Assembly: GCF_934371575.1 (NCBI RefSeq)
Contig: NZ_CAKRNY010000008.1
Coordinates: forward strand, 1-64,000
Reading direction: 5' to 3'
Origin: an uncultured Blautia sp.
GTDB taxonomy: Bacteria > Bacillota > Clostridia > Lachnospirales > Lachnospiraceae
Length of the DNA: 64,000 nt
Within the stretch, counting starts at the first letter, position 1; every line of letters starts with the position of its first letter. The notes below the pieces were generated by a model. The model searched no databases, was not told the origin of the DNA, and saw only the letters and a list, made by a program, of their open reading frames with translations. Position numbers and translations under genes: made by a program. Of this stretch, positions 1 to 9,757 are shown piece by piece.

Positions 1-555
1 TCTTGAATTAGAGCAATCTATATATTCAGTAGTGACACATCCGGTCTGCGTTGAATCAAATATACCGTTACTTCCATCAACTCTTCCTGTAACCAAAGTG
101 CCGTCAAAATGATTAGTAGATACTGAAAGTAGTTTGTTTTTTAAATCCCCTATATGCCCCGTCAGCGAAGCAATTGCTTCCCCCGTTGCCGCAGCCTCAG
201 CTGCTGCCCCTTCCACTTTCAGGCTCTTATCAATTCCCTTATCGTTGTTTCCGATCCAGATCCAGGAGGATCCATTCCAGGCATAGTAGCCAGGACCGTG
301 GGTTCCATCACCATCTGTGCAGTAGTAATAATCATTTTCCGCAGCCCCATTTCCAGGAAGAGCAGCGTAGGCAGATGAGCCTTTAAAGCGCAGGGCACCG
401 CTGATCAGGTTGTTCTTCTTCATTTTCTCGATCAGCCAGTCAGCAATTCCGGAAAATGAGACGCGCTTATTGTTATGGGTTTCGGCATCTTCCAGCATCA
501 GCATATCTTCATCTGCAGGTTTCTTTTTCAGTAAGTATTCAATCCATTTTGCCAT
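1..555 (-). CDS. Phage tail fibre / baseplate-distal structural protein (partial, 3' end outside window)
   Basis: The frame is open from ATG at 555 to the window edge, 185 codons, so the C-terminal part is missing. A GGGAGGTTCC Shine-Dalgarno sits just before the ATG. The N-terminus (MAKWIEYLLKKKP) is followed by a Gly/Tyr/Trp-rich stretch around residues 55-105 (DGDGTHGPGYYAWNGSSWIW) that resembles the small carbohydrate-binding-like repeats common in phage tail fibres, then an Ala-rich helix. It follows the large tail spike gene in the late tail operon, the usual place for receptor-binding or accessory fibre proteins. I recognise the position and composition, not a named family. Confidence 0.6.
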   Translation of the reverse strand, partial: MAKWIEYLLKKKPADEDMLMLEDAETHNNKRVSFSGIADWLIEKMKKNNLISGALRFKGSSAYAALPGNGAAENDYYYCTDGDGTHGPGYYAWNGSSWIWIGNNDKGIDKSLKVEGAAAEAAATGEAIASLTGHIGDLKNKLLSVSTNHFDGTLVTGRVDGSNGIFDSTQTGCVTTEYIDCSNSR

Positions 556-594
556 TATTGGAACCTCCCTATATGATCAAGGTGAGCGATCAAC

Positions 595-801
595 TCAATC
601 CAACTTATTTTCTTTGATGTATTTTTCAATGGCAGCCACATGCTCCGCTACCCCATCATCCAGAATCAGGAAATTCCCTCTCTGGTTCTGCTCCACGATC
701 TTTCCGCTGTCTGTATCGATCGTAGAATAAGAAAATGCGATCCGGTCGCCTTCTCCGGTTGAGAGTTTCATAAATGATGTAAGTTTTTTGATCAGGCTCA
801 T
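595..801 (-). CDS. Small prophage tail-region protein, unknown function
   Basis: 68 codons. The ATG overlaps the stop of the upstream tail gene by 4 bp (ATGA at 798-801), so it is translationally coupled to it. The protein is acidic, with a conserved-looking core (SGKIVEQNQRGNFLILDDG) and a C-terminal amphipathic helix. It has no membrane segment and no catalytic motif I can name. Its place between the tail-spike and fibre genes suggests a minor tail or chaperone role, which is inference. Confidence 0.6.
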   Translation of the reverse strand: MSLIKKLTSFMKLSTGEGDRIAFSYSTIDTDSGKIVEQNQRGNFLILDDGVAEHVAAIEKYIKENKLD

Positions 802-3800
802 GCTAATTCTCCTTCCATTTCCATTATGATTTTTTCGCGTTCTGCGAACATTGCTTTCTCAAGATCCACGGTCTTGAAATCCACCTCCCGGTCTTCTTTA
901 CCGGCATTAAAGCGGATGTATTCTTTATTCAGCTGCCGGGCTTTCAGTTCCCAGGCAAAATGCAGTCCCGGTGTTCCGCATACAGAAAAATAGGTATCTG
1001 TTTTTTCAGATACCCATGCTTCTCCCGCTCCCTCTCGTTGAAGGAACACATAGTATTCAATTTCTGTATCGGTGCACTCCCGGAAGATATCATCAATCAG
1101 AATCACCGCCAGCCCGTCTTCCCCGATCACACCGCCTCCAAAATCTCCTAACGTAGGTGTTGGCGTCTCATAGCAGTAAAAAGCCTGGCTGCCATAATTC
1201 TGCGTCTTGGCAACAACAGATTTGGTTCCGGTTACCTTAAAATCTGCGTGAACTGTTACATCTCCATAGAATTCAGTTTTCCCAAGACTGTGATGGGTAT
1301 CTGAAGTCCAGGTGTCAGATGCCAGCGAGGTGTCATCCTGCAGCGCCAGCGCATTTGTACGTGCTCCCCTGATCCCATCAGCGCTAAGTTTCAACCGCGC
1401 TGAAGCTGAATTTCTGCCCATTCCAAATGATATAAATGGTTTTTCAGTGTTTCCAGTCACCCTGGATATAACCAGGCTGGTGCTTTTCCCCTGCTCTTCA
1501 CTATAGATATATATTTTTTTGCTATCCATCTTGAAGCCGGATAAGGAAGCCCCTAACGCACTCAGTTCCCTAATGGTAATCTTTTCGGCTGTAACAGCGC
1601 CTGCCAAAAGTTTTTCTGTAGTAACTGAGTTTGCTGCAAGTGCTTCTGCTGCAACGCTGAGCGCCTTGATATACTCACCATTCAGCATGAGCTTACCGCC
1701 GATCATGTACACTGCCTGCAGTGCACCATTGTTTGTGAGCATATTAAAGATATCCAGGCTGGTATAGCCGAAAGTCACCTGCGGTCGGTATATACAGATA
1801 TTATGTTTGATATTACTGAATCCTTTAATCTTAAACTGCAGCTTTGCAAATCCGGAATTCATTTTGGAAACATCTATGGAATAACTGTATTTTTTCCAAT
1901 ATTGCACCTTGGCTGTATCAATCAAAGCTCCATTGAAATATACCTCTACTTCCGCGTAGATATAATCCGTGAATACAGTTCCTTCACCCTTCAGCCAGAA
2001 TGAAATGTTATACCGACCGCTCACTGTAGAAATTGGATTCTCTGTAACCTTGCTGGAAAAGAATACATCCCCGGCTGAAAGATCAGAAAGCTGCAGTGCC
2101 TGGCTTTGTCTAACCGGATCTGTCTGGCTATAGGCAGGCGTTCCGGTAATGTCCCAGTACTTGGTCACATCCTCTTCTGCCAGTCCATATCCCTTCAGAA
2201 GATTCTCTGTCTCCCTGGGGAGCTCCTCGATCTTCTTTCTGGCTTCTTCACTGGCAATATCCTCAACACTCTTGCCTTTAAGTGAAAAATTAGTAACCGC
2301 AAGGCTTACATTTCCTTTGCTGTCAATCTCCAGGGTTACCTTTTTATCATCATCAATAACCTTAAGGCCACGGCCATTGATCAGGTTTCCGGCAAGGGTC
2401 CCGGATAAAATATAGGTGGCATTGATATACAGCTTTCCGTCCTTGATGTAGATTCCCTGCTCTTTTCCACCGTTGGTCAGCTTGTTAAAGATTTCCGGCT
2501 GTCCCAGGCTCGTATCATATTTCTTGATGGCATCTGCAACGTCATCTGCGTCCACGTACTTGAAATCAATCCAGTCTTCCTGGACAAAATCACCATCTAC
2601 ACGGTTTACTACCGAAGTTTTTAGGGATGTTTTTCCTTTCTCATCCGTAATGACCCAGAGGTCGCCGGAATTGTAAGGCGGTTTCGGCTGCTGCATGTAA
2701 ACAGTACATTTACCGTCGATCTTATCCAGAAGCTCATCTGGAATGGAATACGGCTTCCATTCTCCAGATATGTAAGTCCACTGTGAGTTATCGGCAGTGT
2801 TGTACCATAAATCCCCCTCATGCTCTGCTTTCTCAGACTCCCAGAAAAGAATGATCTCATTCCCATTTGAATCCAGGATTTTCTCCCCATTTGAATCCAG
2901 CCATGGTGTTTCTGTGATCCTGGTCCATTCCAGGGAGGGATCCTTATCCTGGTACCAGGTTTCGATTTTACCATCGAGGCGAGATTTAATGCCAAGGATA
3001 TCGGAAAGGTACGTGTTGTTGATGAAATCGTCCAGCTGGTCTTTTGAGATGCTGGAAAAGTCTTTGCCCTTTATCAGAAGATTGGTAATATTCGCATTGA
3101 ATTCTCCTGTGACTGCGTCTATCTCAAAGGTAACATTTCCATCATTGTCTTCTGCTTTCAGTCCTCGTGTATTGATCCATTCAGCCCGAATACCAATTGC
3201 ATACAGAATATTAAGGACTGCATCTCCGTTTGAATCAAAACCTGCTTTCCAGGTATTTCCGCCATCAATTGAAAGAAAAAATCCGTCTGCCGTTGTCTTA
3301 TAAATGATTTTTGATTCTTCCAATGTTGGCTTGTTATGTCGATATGAAATAATGGATCCATCATCCTGAATTTCTTCTGTATAGTAAAAACCAAGGGTGT
3401 TGGCCGCTAGATTGTTCATCTGCTTTAATTTCACATCATATCCCGACATCCGCTGATGTACTTCTTCCTTTGCCTGTTCCACCAACACACGGTTCTCGTT
3501 TGGATATTCTGTCTCCTGTTCTTCCACACTCTTTGCCTTACAGGAAATATTTGTGGAATCTGCAAACAAAAATTCAATATCAGTGGCGTAGGACCAGTAA
3601 ACATTTCCACGATAATCTTCAAACCGGATAGCATCACCAAAAGTGATATAACCCACCGGAATGCTGCTTAATGAAAACGGAAGGAGCTGAAAGCCAATCA
3701 GGAGCTTCCCAATCCTTTTTACCCCGTTCGCTTCGTTTCCGGATAGCAGCTGATTTCCTTTCAACGTGATCATGTAATCATTGGATCCATATATGTAATC

Positions 3801-4538
3801 CTGTTCCTCCGAAGTGTATTTAATCCCGGTCACAGTGATTATATCCGTATCTGTCTGTACATCATCCACGCTGTAAAGCTTAATACCAGTAAAATTATTT
3901 TTGTCTATTTTGGGATACGATACAATCCGCAGCAGGTCGTTCTCATCAATCCTTGCATTACCACCAGCAAGGGCCGCGATCATTCCGATCACAGCCCGGT
4001 GAGTGGTGGATGTTGGCTTTTTCATTATCTGGAAATCGTCATCTGTAAAAGACGCATCTCCAACTACGATTCCGCAGGTCTGACAGGAGTCTCGAAGCAG
4101 TTCCCCCGCTGTACAAGGAAAAATAAGATTAGTATCGTAGCTGCGGTCTGTTTTGCTCATGTAATCCAGAAGTGTCAGATCTATTTCTTCGTCAATTGTG
4201 GGCTTTTTGCACACAATAAAAGACCCTCGTTTGAAGGTCTCAATTTTTCCGTCCGATAGTTCCAGGTTCATATAAATGACAAACACTGCCCGGTTAAAAC
4301 TGTAACCAGAAAACTGGTTTTCATCGTTCACCAGGGACAGCGTTGCTGTCTTTTCAATGGCCACGCCTATAGGAAAACTGCTGCTATCTGCAGAATCTAC
4401 AATTCCGTTTCCGTCCAAATAAAAATCTTCTTTATTCAGAGTCAGTTTTGTCCCATCCGAAAGGGTAACATTCGCCGTTACGTAATAACCCTGGTTGTCT
4501 TCTGATTCCTTCAGGAGCTGATTCGATACATTGATCAT
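798..4538 (-). CDS. Phage minor structural / tail-associated protein (tail hub-spike)
   Basis: 1246 residues. The first 350 or so resemble the tail-hub (gp27/gp18-like) minor structural proteins of clostridial siphophages, here without an obvious peptidase motif. The rest is modular: a short module built around 'GL-K-x-D/E-D-x-x-K/N-V-T-x-E-I-D' occurs at about residues 455 and 725, and a heptad-rich 'LLAGAVTAEKI' segment near 980 looks like the trimerising coiled coil typical of phage spikes. The C-terminal 250 residues are beta-rich. It starts with a 4-bp overlap with the DUF6711-like gene and ends with a 4-bp overlap with the next, so it sits in the middle of the tail operon. Likely role: baseplate/spike that contacts the cell wall. 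Confidence 0.75.
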   Translation of the reverse strand: MINVSNQLLKESEDNQGYYVTANVTLSDGTKLTLNKEDFYLDGNGIVDSADSSSFPIGVAIEKTATLSLVNDENQFSGYSFNRAVFVIYMNLELSDGKIETFKRGSFIVCKKPTIDEEIDLTLLDYMSKTDRSYDTNLIFPCTAGELLRDSCQTCGIVVGDASFTDDDFQIMKKPTSTTHRAVIGMIAALAGGNARIDENDLLRIVSYPKIDKNNFTGIKLYSVDDVQTDTDIITVTGIKYTSEEQDYIYGSNDYMITLKGNQLLSGNEANGVKRIGKLLIGFQLLPFSLSSIPVGYITFGDAIRFEDYRGNVYWSYATDIEFLFADSTNISCKAKSVEEQETEYPNENRVLVEQAKEEVHQRMSGYDVKLKQMNNLAANTLGFYYTEEIQDDGSIISYRHNKPTLEESKIIYKTTADGFFLSIDGGNTWKAGFDSNGDAVLNILYAIGIRAEWINTRGLKAEDNDGNVTFEIDAVTGEFNANITNLLIKGKDFSSISKDQLDDFINNTYLSDILGIKSRLDGKIETWYQDKDPSLEWTRITETPWLDSNGEKILDSNGNEIILFWESEKAEHEGDLWYNTADNSQWTYISGEWKPYSIPDELLDKIDGKCTVYMQQPKPPYNSGDLWVITDEKGKTSLKTSVVNRVDGDFVQEDWIDFKYVDADDVADAIKKYDTSLGQPEIFNKLTNGGKEQGIYIKDGKLYINATYILSGTLAGNLINGRGLKVIDDDKKVTLEIDSKGNVSLAVTNFSLKGKSVEDIASEEARKKIEELPRETENLLKGYGLAEEDVTKYWDITGTPAYSQTDPVRQSQALQLSDLSAGDVFFSSKVTENPISTVSGRYNISFWLKGEGTVFTDYIYAEVEVYFNGALIDTAKVQYWKKYSYSIDVSKMNSGFAKLQFKIKGFSNIKHNICIYRPQVTFGYTSLDIFNMLTNNGALQAVYMIGGKLMLNGEYIKALSVAAEALAANSVTTEKLLAGAVTAEKITIRELSALGASLSGFKMDSKKIYIYSEEQGKSTSLVISRVTGNTEKPFISFGMGRNSASARLKLSADGIRGARTNALALQDDTSLASDTWTSDTHHSLGKTEFYGDVTVHADFKVTGTKSVVAKTQNYGSQAFYCYETPTPTLGDFGGGVIGEDGLAVILIDDIFRECTDTEIEYYVFLQREGAGEAWVSEKTDTYFSVCGTPGLHFAWELKARQLNKEYIRFNAGKEDREVDFKTVDLEKAMFAEREKIIMEMEGELA

Positions 4539-4906
4539 AGCTTTTTCATTCTCCTTACGTTAATCGATAGATCTGTCCACTTCTCATTGTTCTCTTCCAA
4601 AGTCTGTGCGGCCATACTGTAGTTGGAACAGTAGAATACTCCGTCAATCCACTTTCCAGGGATTCTTGGGTCTTTATGATGGAAAGTGAAGCTCTTTTTA
4701 TCAATAAGAGCATTCAGGATTACTGAAATTTCTTTCCATGTAAGCTCTCCCCAGGTAAGATCATATCCTGCAATCGTTCCCATAACCGAATTATGCATAG
4801 CAAGTGACTGGTCACGCTTAGACTTCTTTGTGCTGGTAGTAGAAAACACAGGCTTGTATGTCTCAGGATCTGCAATTGCAATCCCGTCAATTTTAAAACA
4901 ATCCAT
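4535..4906 (-). CDS. Distal tail protein-like, DUF6711-type phage protein
   Basis: 123 residues, AGGAGG Shine-Dalgarno 9 nt before the ATG. The sequence (MDCFKIDGIAIADPETYKP, then WGELTWKEISVILNALIDKK and a C-terminal WTDLSINVRRMKKL) matches my recollection of the short phage proteins grouped as DUF6711, found between the tape measure gene and the tail hub. That is the position of the distal tail protein (Dit) in siphoviruses, although this one is much shorter than classical Dit. No transmembrane segment. Coupled to the downstream spike gene by ATGA overlap. Confidence 0.6.
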   Translation of the reverse strand: MDCFKIDGIAIADPETYKPVFSTTSTKKSKRDQSLAMHNSVMGTIAGYDLTWGELTWKEISVILNALIDKKSFTFHHKDPRIPGKWIDGVFYCSNYSMAAQTLEENNEKWTDLSINVRRMKKL

Positions 4907-4920
4907 ACCCCGGTCACCTC

Positions 4921-7900
4921 CTAATCTTCATCCAGTTTAAACGGATTCCTGCCACCGTTGCGGTTTCTTCTCATCTCGCCCTCTTCGAGGACAATATCCA
5001 AAAGCTTTCTGCCAGATGCTGATACAGAAACATTATAAGTATTTCCATCCGTCTTGTTGCCAATCTCTTCTCTTATAATTTGCCTGATCAGACCTTCCGG
5101 AGCTTCCAGGTTACGTCCATTTTTCTGATCGCCAAGCACAGCCAGGAACTCGCTACGCGGCGGGATTACGGCTCCTGTTGCCAGGTAAGGTACTGTGTTT
5201 ACCTTTGGAAGATTCAGATGGTAATTCCCACATCTACGCCCTCCGTTCGGCAACTGTACGTTGTATGAGAATGTAAAACCACGCTCAATTCCACTAATAG
5301 AACGGTTGATATTACCAATCGCGGTGTTCACCTTTCCTACAGCATTATTCATAATACGGCTAATGTAATCCGGAATACTGGAAAAAGCATTCTCTACACC
5401 GGATGCCATCACAGAACAGTTATCTGCCACTCTGGATGCCATATTCTGAATTGCCTGTACAACGGTAGTTTGGGAATTTCCCCATTTCTGGTTGAAATCA
5501 TCTTCGATAGAGCTATTGTAACGGCTCACAACGCCATAAACCTCTTTCATCTTGTCATAAGTGTATTGACCAACATTCTCCATAGCACCAGTCGCAAAGT
5601 CCTCTGCAGTGGACCAGTTACGGTCTGATGTGGAACTAATGTCTTCTGTAGAATCCTTTATGGATTTTTCAGCTTTTGACATAGAGTCTTCTGTGGACTT
5701 CTGGATGCCCGACATAGCCGCACCTACTGCCGCAGAAGCGGCTCCCATTCCTGTTTCAACAGATTTCTTGGCGTTATCCATGGAAGTCTTTGCGCTAGAT
5801 TCGGTCTCCCTGACAGCCTCTGGAAATACTTCAGCAAAAATCTTTGCCACAGACTCTGTATTAATTCCTAGTTCTTTTGCACGCTCCATAATTCTATTAA
5901 AAGCGTCCTGTGCAGTGCCGCCAGAATTTTCAGCTTCCATTAATGCTGTGTCAAGTTGAACCATTTCGTCTGCGCTAAGCCCTAATTGTGTCTGTAATTG
6001 TGGAAGAACATTATTATATAAGTCGTCAATAGACTGCTTGCCAAGGTCAATAGATCCAGCCATATTTGTTGTGTTATCGCCAAGAGTCTTAATTGATTCC
6101 GACAAAATATCAAACATATCGTCTGTAATCAATCCTTGCTGATATAAAGTAGAAAATGCCTGCTCTGCCTGATCAGATGTAACACCCATCTCACTAAGCT
6201 TATCAATCAGCTTCTGGGTGGCACTTGCCTTGTCCTCGGCTGTCATGCCTTCCTGTTCCAGACTTTCCTTCAACTGCCAGATTTCCTCTGCGGATCCAGA
6301 AATAATGTCTCCCCTGTGCTGTAAGGTCTGAATAAAATTATTCATGGTATTGCCAAATGTACTGCCAATGCCATTACCGCCCTGCATGGTTTCCACAAAT
6401 CCTGCCAGTTCAGAAGTTGCAACAGTTGCTGCACCTCCAACGGCTATGATCAAACCTGCAGTTCCAACCAGAGGGCCAAGAGCAGCTGCAAAATCTGATG
6501 CCGCCCCGGTTGCACCTTTCAAGGCATTTCCTAATACTGTCTCCACTCCATCTGTGAGCGCCGCTGTATTCTCAGCGCTTATAAGCTTAGTTGCCAGGCG
6601 TCCGATCAAGTAAGCTGCCAGATGATCAAGACCGGTTATCTGCGCCACTTTCACAGCACCAAAGGCAACAATAAGGCCTGCTGTTATCTTTCCTGTCAGG
6701 CTGCTTCGCCAAAGACCGTCCAAAGCTCCACCAAGTCCATCTATTAATACACTTGCTGCAGTTTCAAGTAATTTTCCCCAAGGCAGTTCTGCAAGAAATT
6801 CACCGATTCCTTCTCCCAGTTTCTGGAAGGTACCGTTGTCAATGGCTGCAGTAATGCAATCGCACAGATGAGAAAGGAAGTCTCCAAAAGCTTTTCCATT
6901 TCCTTTCCAGTCAATGTCATTTACCATAGCCTGGATTCCGGATTTCAGATTCTCCTGGAAGCTCTTCCAGTCAAATTCATTGTCAAAACCAGCTAAGGTT
7001 TCAAATGCCCCGTTGATCACACCTACCAGTGCTTTTGCAATATCTGTAAAACTGATCTTACTGAATGTTCCTGTCATGGCTTTGCCAACAGCTTTTCCAA
7101 GCTCTGCCCAACCGGTTATGCCTGCATCATTCTTTCTGGACATTTCGTTTACAAATCCGGATAACATTCTCCAGGAAATGATAAACTTGTTTCCAAGCAG
7201 TTCTCCAAGGGACGTCCAGTTAATCTCCCGGATAGCTCCACGAAGACCTTTCGCGATAGATGCGCCGATTTTATTAAAATCAATGCCACCGTTTCCAATC
7301 AGGAGATTTAAGGAATTAACTAATGTGTTAACACCTGCACCGAGAGTCCGCCCCATCAGATCCCAGTTGATGTGATCGACCAGACTATTGAAGGTTGTGG
7401 TAAATGCAGTAATAAACTTGGTAACCTCAGGACCTACGTTATTCCAGTTAATGACGTTATAAATCTTCTGCAGACCTTTATTGATTCCATCTGCAATATA
7501 CGCACCAAGACCTTCCCAGTCTTCATTCTGGATAAGTTCCTTAATTTTATCTGCAATCCCTTTCAGGGAGCTTTCGATAGGAACTTCTTCAAACATATCC
7601 GCAGCGGATGGACCAGTATAGCCTCCTCCGGATCCAGTTCCAAAATCAGAACTGCTGCCGTCATCATATCGGTTGATCTCATCAATCGGGCTGAGATAAC
7701 CTTGTAATGCTTTTGCCGCTTTCTTAGCACTATTCGCCGTCTTATCCAGACTGGCTGCATAATTCTCCTGTACTGCGATTGCTTTGACAAAAGTTTTCTG
7801 GCCAGTAAGTGCCGCGATTAGCATTCCAACACGAGTTACCGCTTGGGAAATGAGATTAATGAACTGTACCAAAGTTGGTGCCGCAACCGTTAAAATCGGG

Positions 7901-9180
7901 GAAAACGCTGTTGCAAAACTATTTTTGAGCTGAGTCAATGCTGACTGCAGTTCTGACAGACTCTGATTTACTTTCCCTGTATTGGTAAGCAGATCGTACT
8001 GTGCAAGGTTCTGTATTCCCTCCGTAGCTGCACTTCTAATCTTATTAAATAATGCAAACAGGGTACGGATCCCAAATGCATATTTCATCAGATTCTTAAG
8101 GGATAAAGTGCTCTTGTTTGCTGATTTATGGATGCCAAAGATACCACCGGAAATCTTCTGCAGGCCGCCAACGATTGCTCCGGATGCAAGCTGCATGAAT
8201 TTTGACATCAGCTTATCGAGAGCCTGCCACAGTTTATGGAGCTTTCGCTTCACACCAGTGATTCCGGATTGCTTTAACTTTTCGGAAAGACGTGCAATAG
8301 ATGAGGAAAAACGATCGGTCTCTTCCTCATCCTCAGTCAGCCATCTTTGATACTCTTTCAATTCTGCATTTATCTCAGAGATCCGTTGTGCATTCTCATC
8401 AAATTCTTCATATCCAAATCCAAGTCCTGCTGCTTTCAATTCAGATTGTCTCTGTGATAATTCTTGAAGTTCTGCATTCAAAGCCACTATTTCTTCATCC
8501 GAAATTTCCGCGCTTTCAGCAATCGCTTCAAGCCTTTTCGCTTCTTCTGCTGCCTGAGCTTCTTTAGCTTTCGTTTCTTCCAGCTTGTTATTCATTTCGC
8601 CTATCCTGGATTCAGTAGAGGCAAAAGAAGTATTTAAACGGTTGTTCATATCATCCAGGCGCATTTCTTCCACAGTAAGTCTGGAAGCTGTACTCTGATA
8701 TTCAGAAAGGCTACGCGGATCCACGTAGGCAGTACCAGAACTTTTCATTTCAGCCTGTTTCTTCTGGAGCTTGTCAAGCTTCTCCCAAATTTCATCCATC
8801 TGGTCATCCAGGTTCTTCATAGAATCGGCTGGGAATCCCATATCAAGCCATTCCTTTTGTTTTTGCTCCACCTTTTCAAATTCATTGTCAAACTTCTTGA
8901 TTTCATCACCAAGGCGTTTATATTCCTCCGTCTCAATCTTCTGATCAGAAAGTTCTTTCAGCCTCTTTTTCAGAGCTTCCACCTTCTGCGCCTGTTGCCC
9001 ATACTGGTTGTTCAGTTTGGAAATGGAATCCAGCTGCTTCTGAAGGGCGATCTTAGCCTTTTCCCCAAGTCCCTCCACAGAGGAAGACATGCGCTTGACA
9101 GAAGCCTCTATTTCCTTCATTCCGACCTTTACACCTTTTTCATCTGCATTTGCTTCGAGAGTAATTGTTCCGTCTGCCAT
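4921..9180 (-). CDS. Tail tape measure protein
   Basis: 1419 residues, the longest gene of the prophage, in the expected slot after the Gp15 gene. Residues 1-300 are a long charged coiled coil (Glu/Lys/Gln-rich heptads); 300-450 contain a hydrophobic segment (GAIVGGLQKISGGIFG) and helix; 540-800 contain repeated Trp/Gly motifs of the type 'W-x-x-L/F-G-x-x-L/I-G/A'; about 820-950 is Ala/Gly/Val-rich and probably membrane-active. The C-terminus holds 'VQLPNGGRRCGNYHLNLPKV' and a FLAVLGD motif common in clostridial tape measures. At about 0.15 nm per residue (the known tail-length rule) it predicts a tail near 200 nm, so a long-tailed siphovirus. No lytic transglycosylase or peptidase motif was seen. 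Confidence 0.93.
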   Translation of the reverse strand: MADGTITLEANADEKGVKVGMKEIEASVKRMSSSVEGLGEKAKIALQKQLDSISKLNNQYGQQAQKVEALKKRLKELSDQKIETEEYKRLGDEIKKFDNEFEKVEQKQKEWLDMGFPADSMKNLDDQMDEIWEKLDKLQKKQAEMKSSGTAYVDPRSLSEYQSTASRLTVEEMRLDDMNNRLNTSFASTESRIGEMNNKLEETKAKEAQAAEEAKRLEAIAESAEISDEEIVALNAELQELSQRQSELKAAGLGFGYEEFDENAQRISEINAELKEYQRWLTEDEEETDRFSSSIARLSEKLKQSGITGVKRKLHKLWQALDKLMSKFMQLASGAIVGGLQKISGGIFGIHKSANKSTLSLKNLMKYAFGIRTLFALFNKIRSAATEGIQNLAQYDLLTNTGKVNQSLSELQSALTQLKNSFATAFSPILTVAAPTLVQFINLISQAVTRVGMLIAALTGQKTFVKAIAVQENYAASLDKTANSAKKAAKALQGYLSPIDEINRYDDGSSSDFGTGSGGGYTGPSAADMFEEVPIESSLKGIADKIKELIQNEDWEGLGAYIADGINKGLQKIYNVINWNNVGPEVTKFITAFTTTFNSLVDHINWDLMGRTLGAGVNTLVNSLNLLIGNGGIDFNKIGASIAKGLRGAIREINWTSLGELLGNKFIISWRMLSGFVNEMSRKNDAGITGWAELGKAVGKAMTGTFSKISFTDIAKALVGVINGAFETLAGFDNEFDWKSFQENLKSGIQAMVNDIDWKGNGKAFGDFLSHLCDCITAAIDNGTFQKLGEGIGEFLAELPWGKLLETAASVLIDGLGGALDGLWRSSLTGKITAGLIVAFGAVKVAQITGLDHLAAYLIGRLATKLISAENTAALTDGVETVLGNALKGATGAASDFAAALGPLVGTAGLIIAVGGAATVATSELAGFVETMQGGNGIGSTFGNTMNNFIQTLQHRGDIISGSAEEIWQLKESLEQEGMTAEDKASATQKLIDKLSEMGVTSDQAEQAFSTLYQQGLITDDMFDILSESIKTLGDNTTNMAGSIDLGKQSIDDLYNNVLPQLQTQLGLSADEMVQLDTALMEAENSGGTAQDAFNRIMERAKELGINTESVAKIFAEVFPEAVRETESSAKTSMDNAKKSVETGMGAASAAVGAAMSGIQKSTEDSMSKAEKSIKDSTEDISSTSDRNWSTAEDFATGAMENVGQYTYDKMKEVYGVVSRYNSSIEDDFNQKWGNSQTTVVQAIQNMASRVADNCSVMASGVENAFSSIPDYISRIMNNAVGKVNTAIGNINRSISGIERGFTFSYNVQLPNGGRRCGNYHLNLPKVNTVPYLATGAVIPPRSEFLAVLGDQKNGRNLEAPEGLIRQIIREEIGNKTDGNTYNVSVSASGRKLLDIVLEEGEMRRNRNGGRNPFKLDED

Positions 9181-9184
9181 GTTC

Positions 9185-9757
9185 TCACCTCTTCAATCCA
9201 AACAGTTCCTTAAGAGCTGCCTCTTCCTCAGCTGACCTTTTCTTGGTCTCCCCCTGGAGATCTATCAGCTTTTTATTCTTCCGGTAAAATTCCAGTTCCC
9301 ATTTTTCCAGCTTCTTGCCGTTCATTTTTTTCTGGCGAATCTGAAGGATCTCATGGAAAAGCCCTTCTGAGATTTCCATGTATGCACCCATGAACGTCCA
9401 CCAGTGCATGTACTTCACGGACCGGATATCTTTTCCCATATTTTTATTGATTGCAGAAGCAATCAGAGGAGAATCCTTGTCCCAGTCCATTAACCTGGCT
9501 TTGCTTTTCCCCTCACCACTAATTCCGCAGTCAATAAATACAAACGCTTTGTCAATGGCCTCCTGCAGATACTCATTCGGAATCTCTTCTGCATCCAGAA
9601 AAAAGATATCGAAGAGGACTTCTATCCTGTCCTCTTCATTCAGCTCCGGATCAGCCATAGCCCGAAGGATATCCAGGATTGCACGAAAATCTGTCCGGAT
9701 CACATATTGCACACCACCCAATTCAATAGAATCTGGCAGTTTCCACATATCATCCAT
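9185..9757 (-). CDS. Phage Gp15-family protein (tail assembly, downstream chaperone ORF)
   Basis: 190 residues from the ATG at 9757 (MDDMWKLPDSIEL). The sequence and length match the Phage_Gp15 family, which lies just before the tape measure gene in streptococcal and clostridial phages. I chose this ATG because it overlaps the previous gene's stop as ATGGATGA, a standard coupling arrangement. The frame stays open back to 9853, but that extension is Ser/Arg-rich, unlike a natural N-terminus, and lies inside the upstream gene. The pair occupies the position of the lambda G/T tail chaperones. The frame offset is +1 (or -2), so a lambda-type -1 shift would not join them. Confidence 0.8.
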   Translation of the reverse strand: MDDMWKLPDSIELGGVQYVIRTDFRAILDILRAMADPELNEEDRIEVLFDIFFLDAEEIPNEYLQEAIDKAFVFIDCGISGEGKSKARLMDWDKDSPLIASAINKNMGKDIRSVKYMHWWTFMGAYMEISEGLFHEILQIRQKKMNGKKLEKWELEFYRKNKKLIDLQGETKKRSAEEEAALKELFGLKR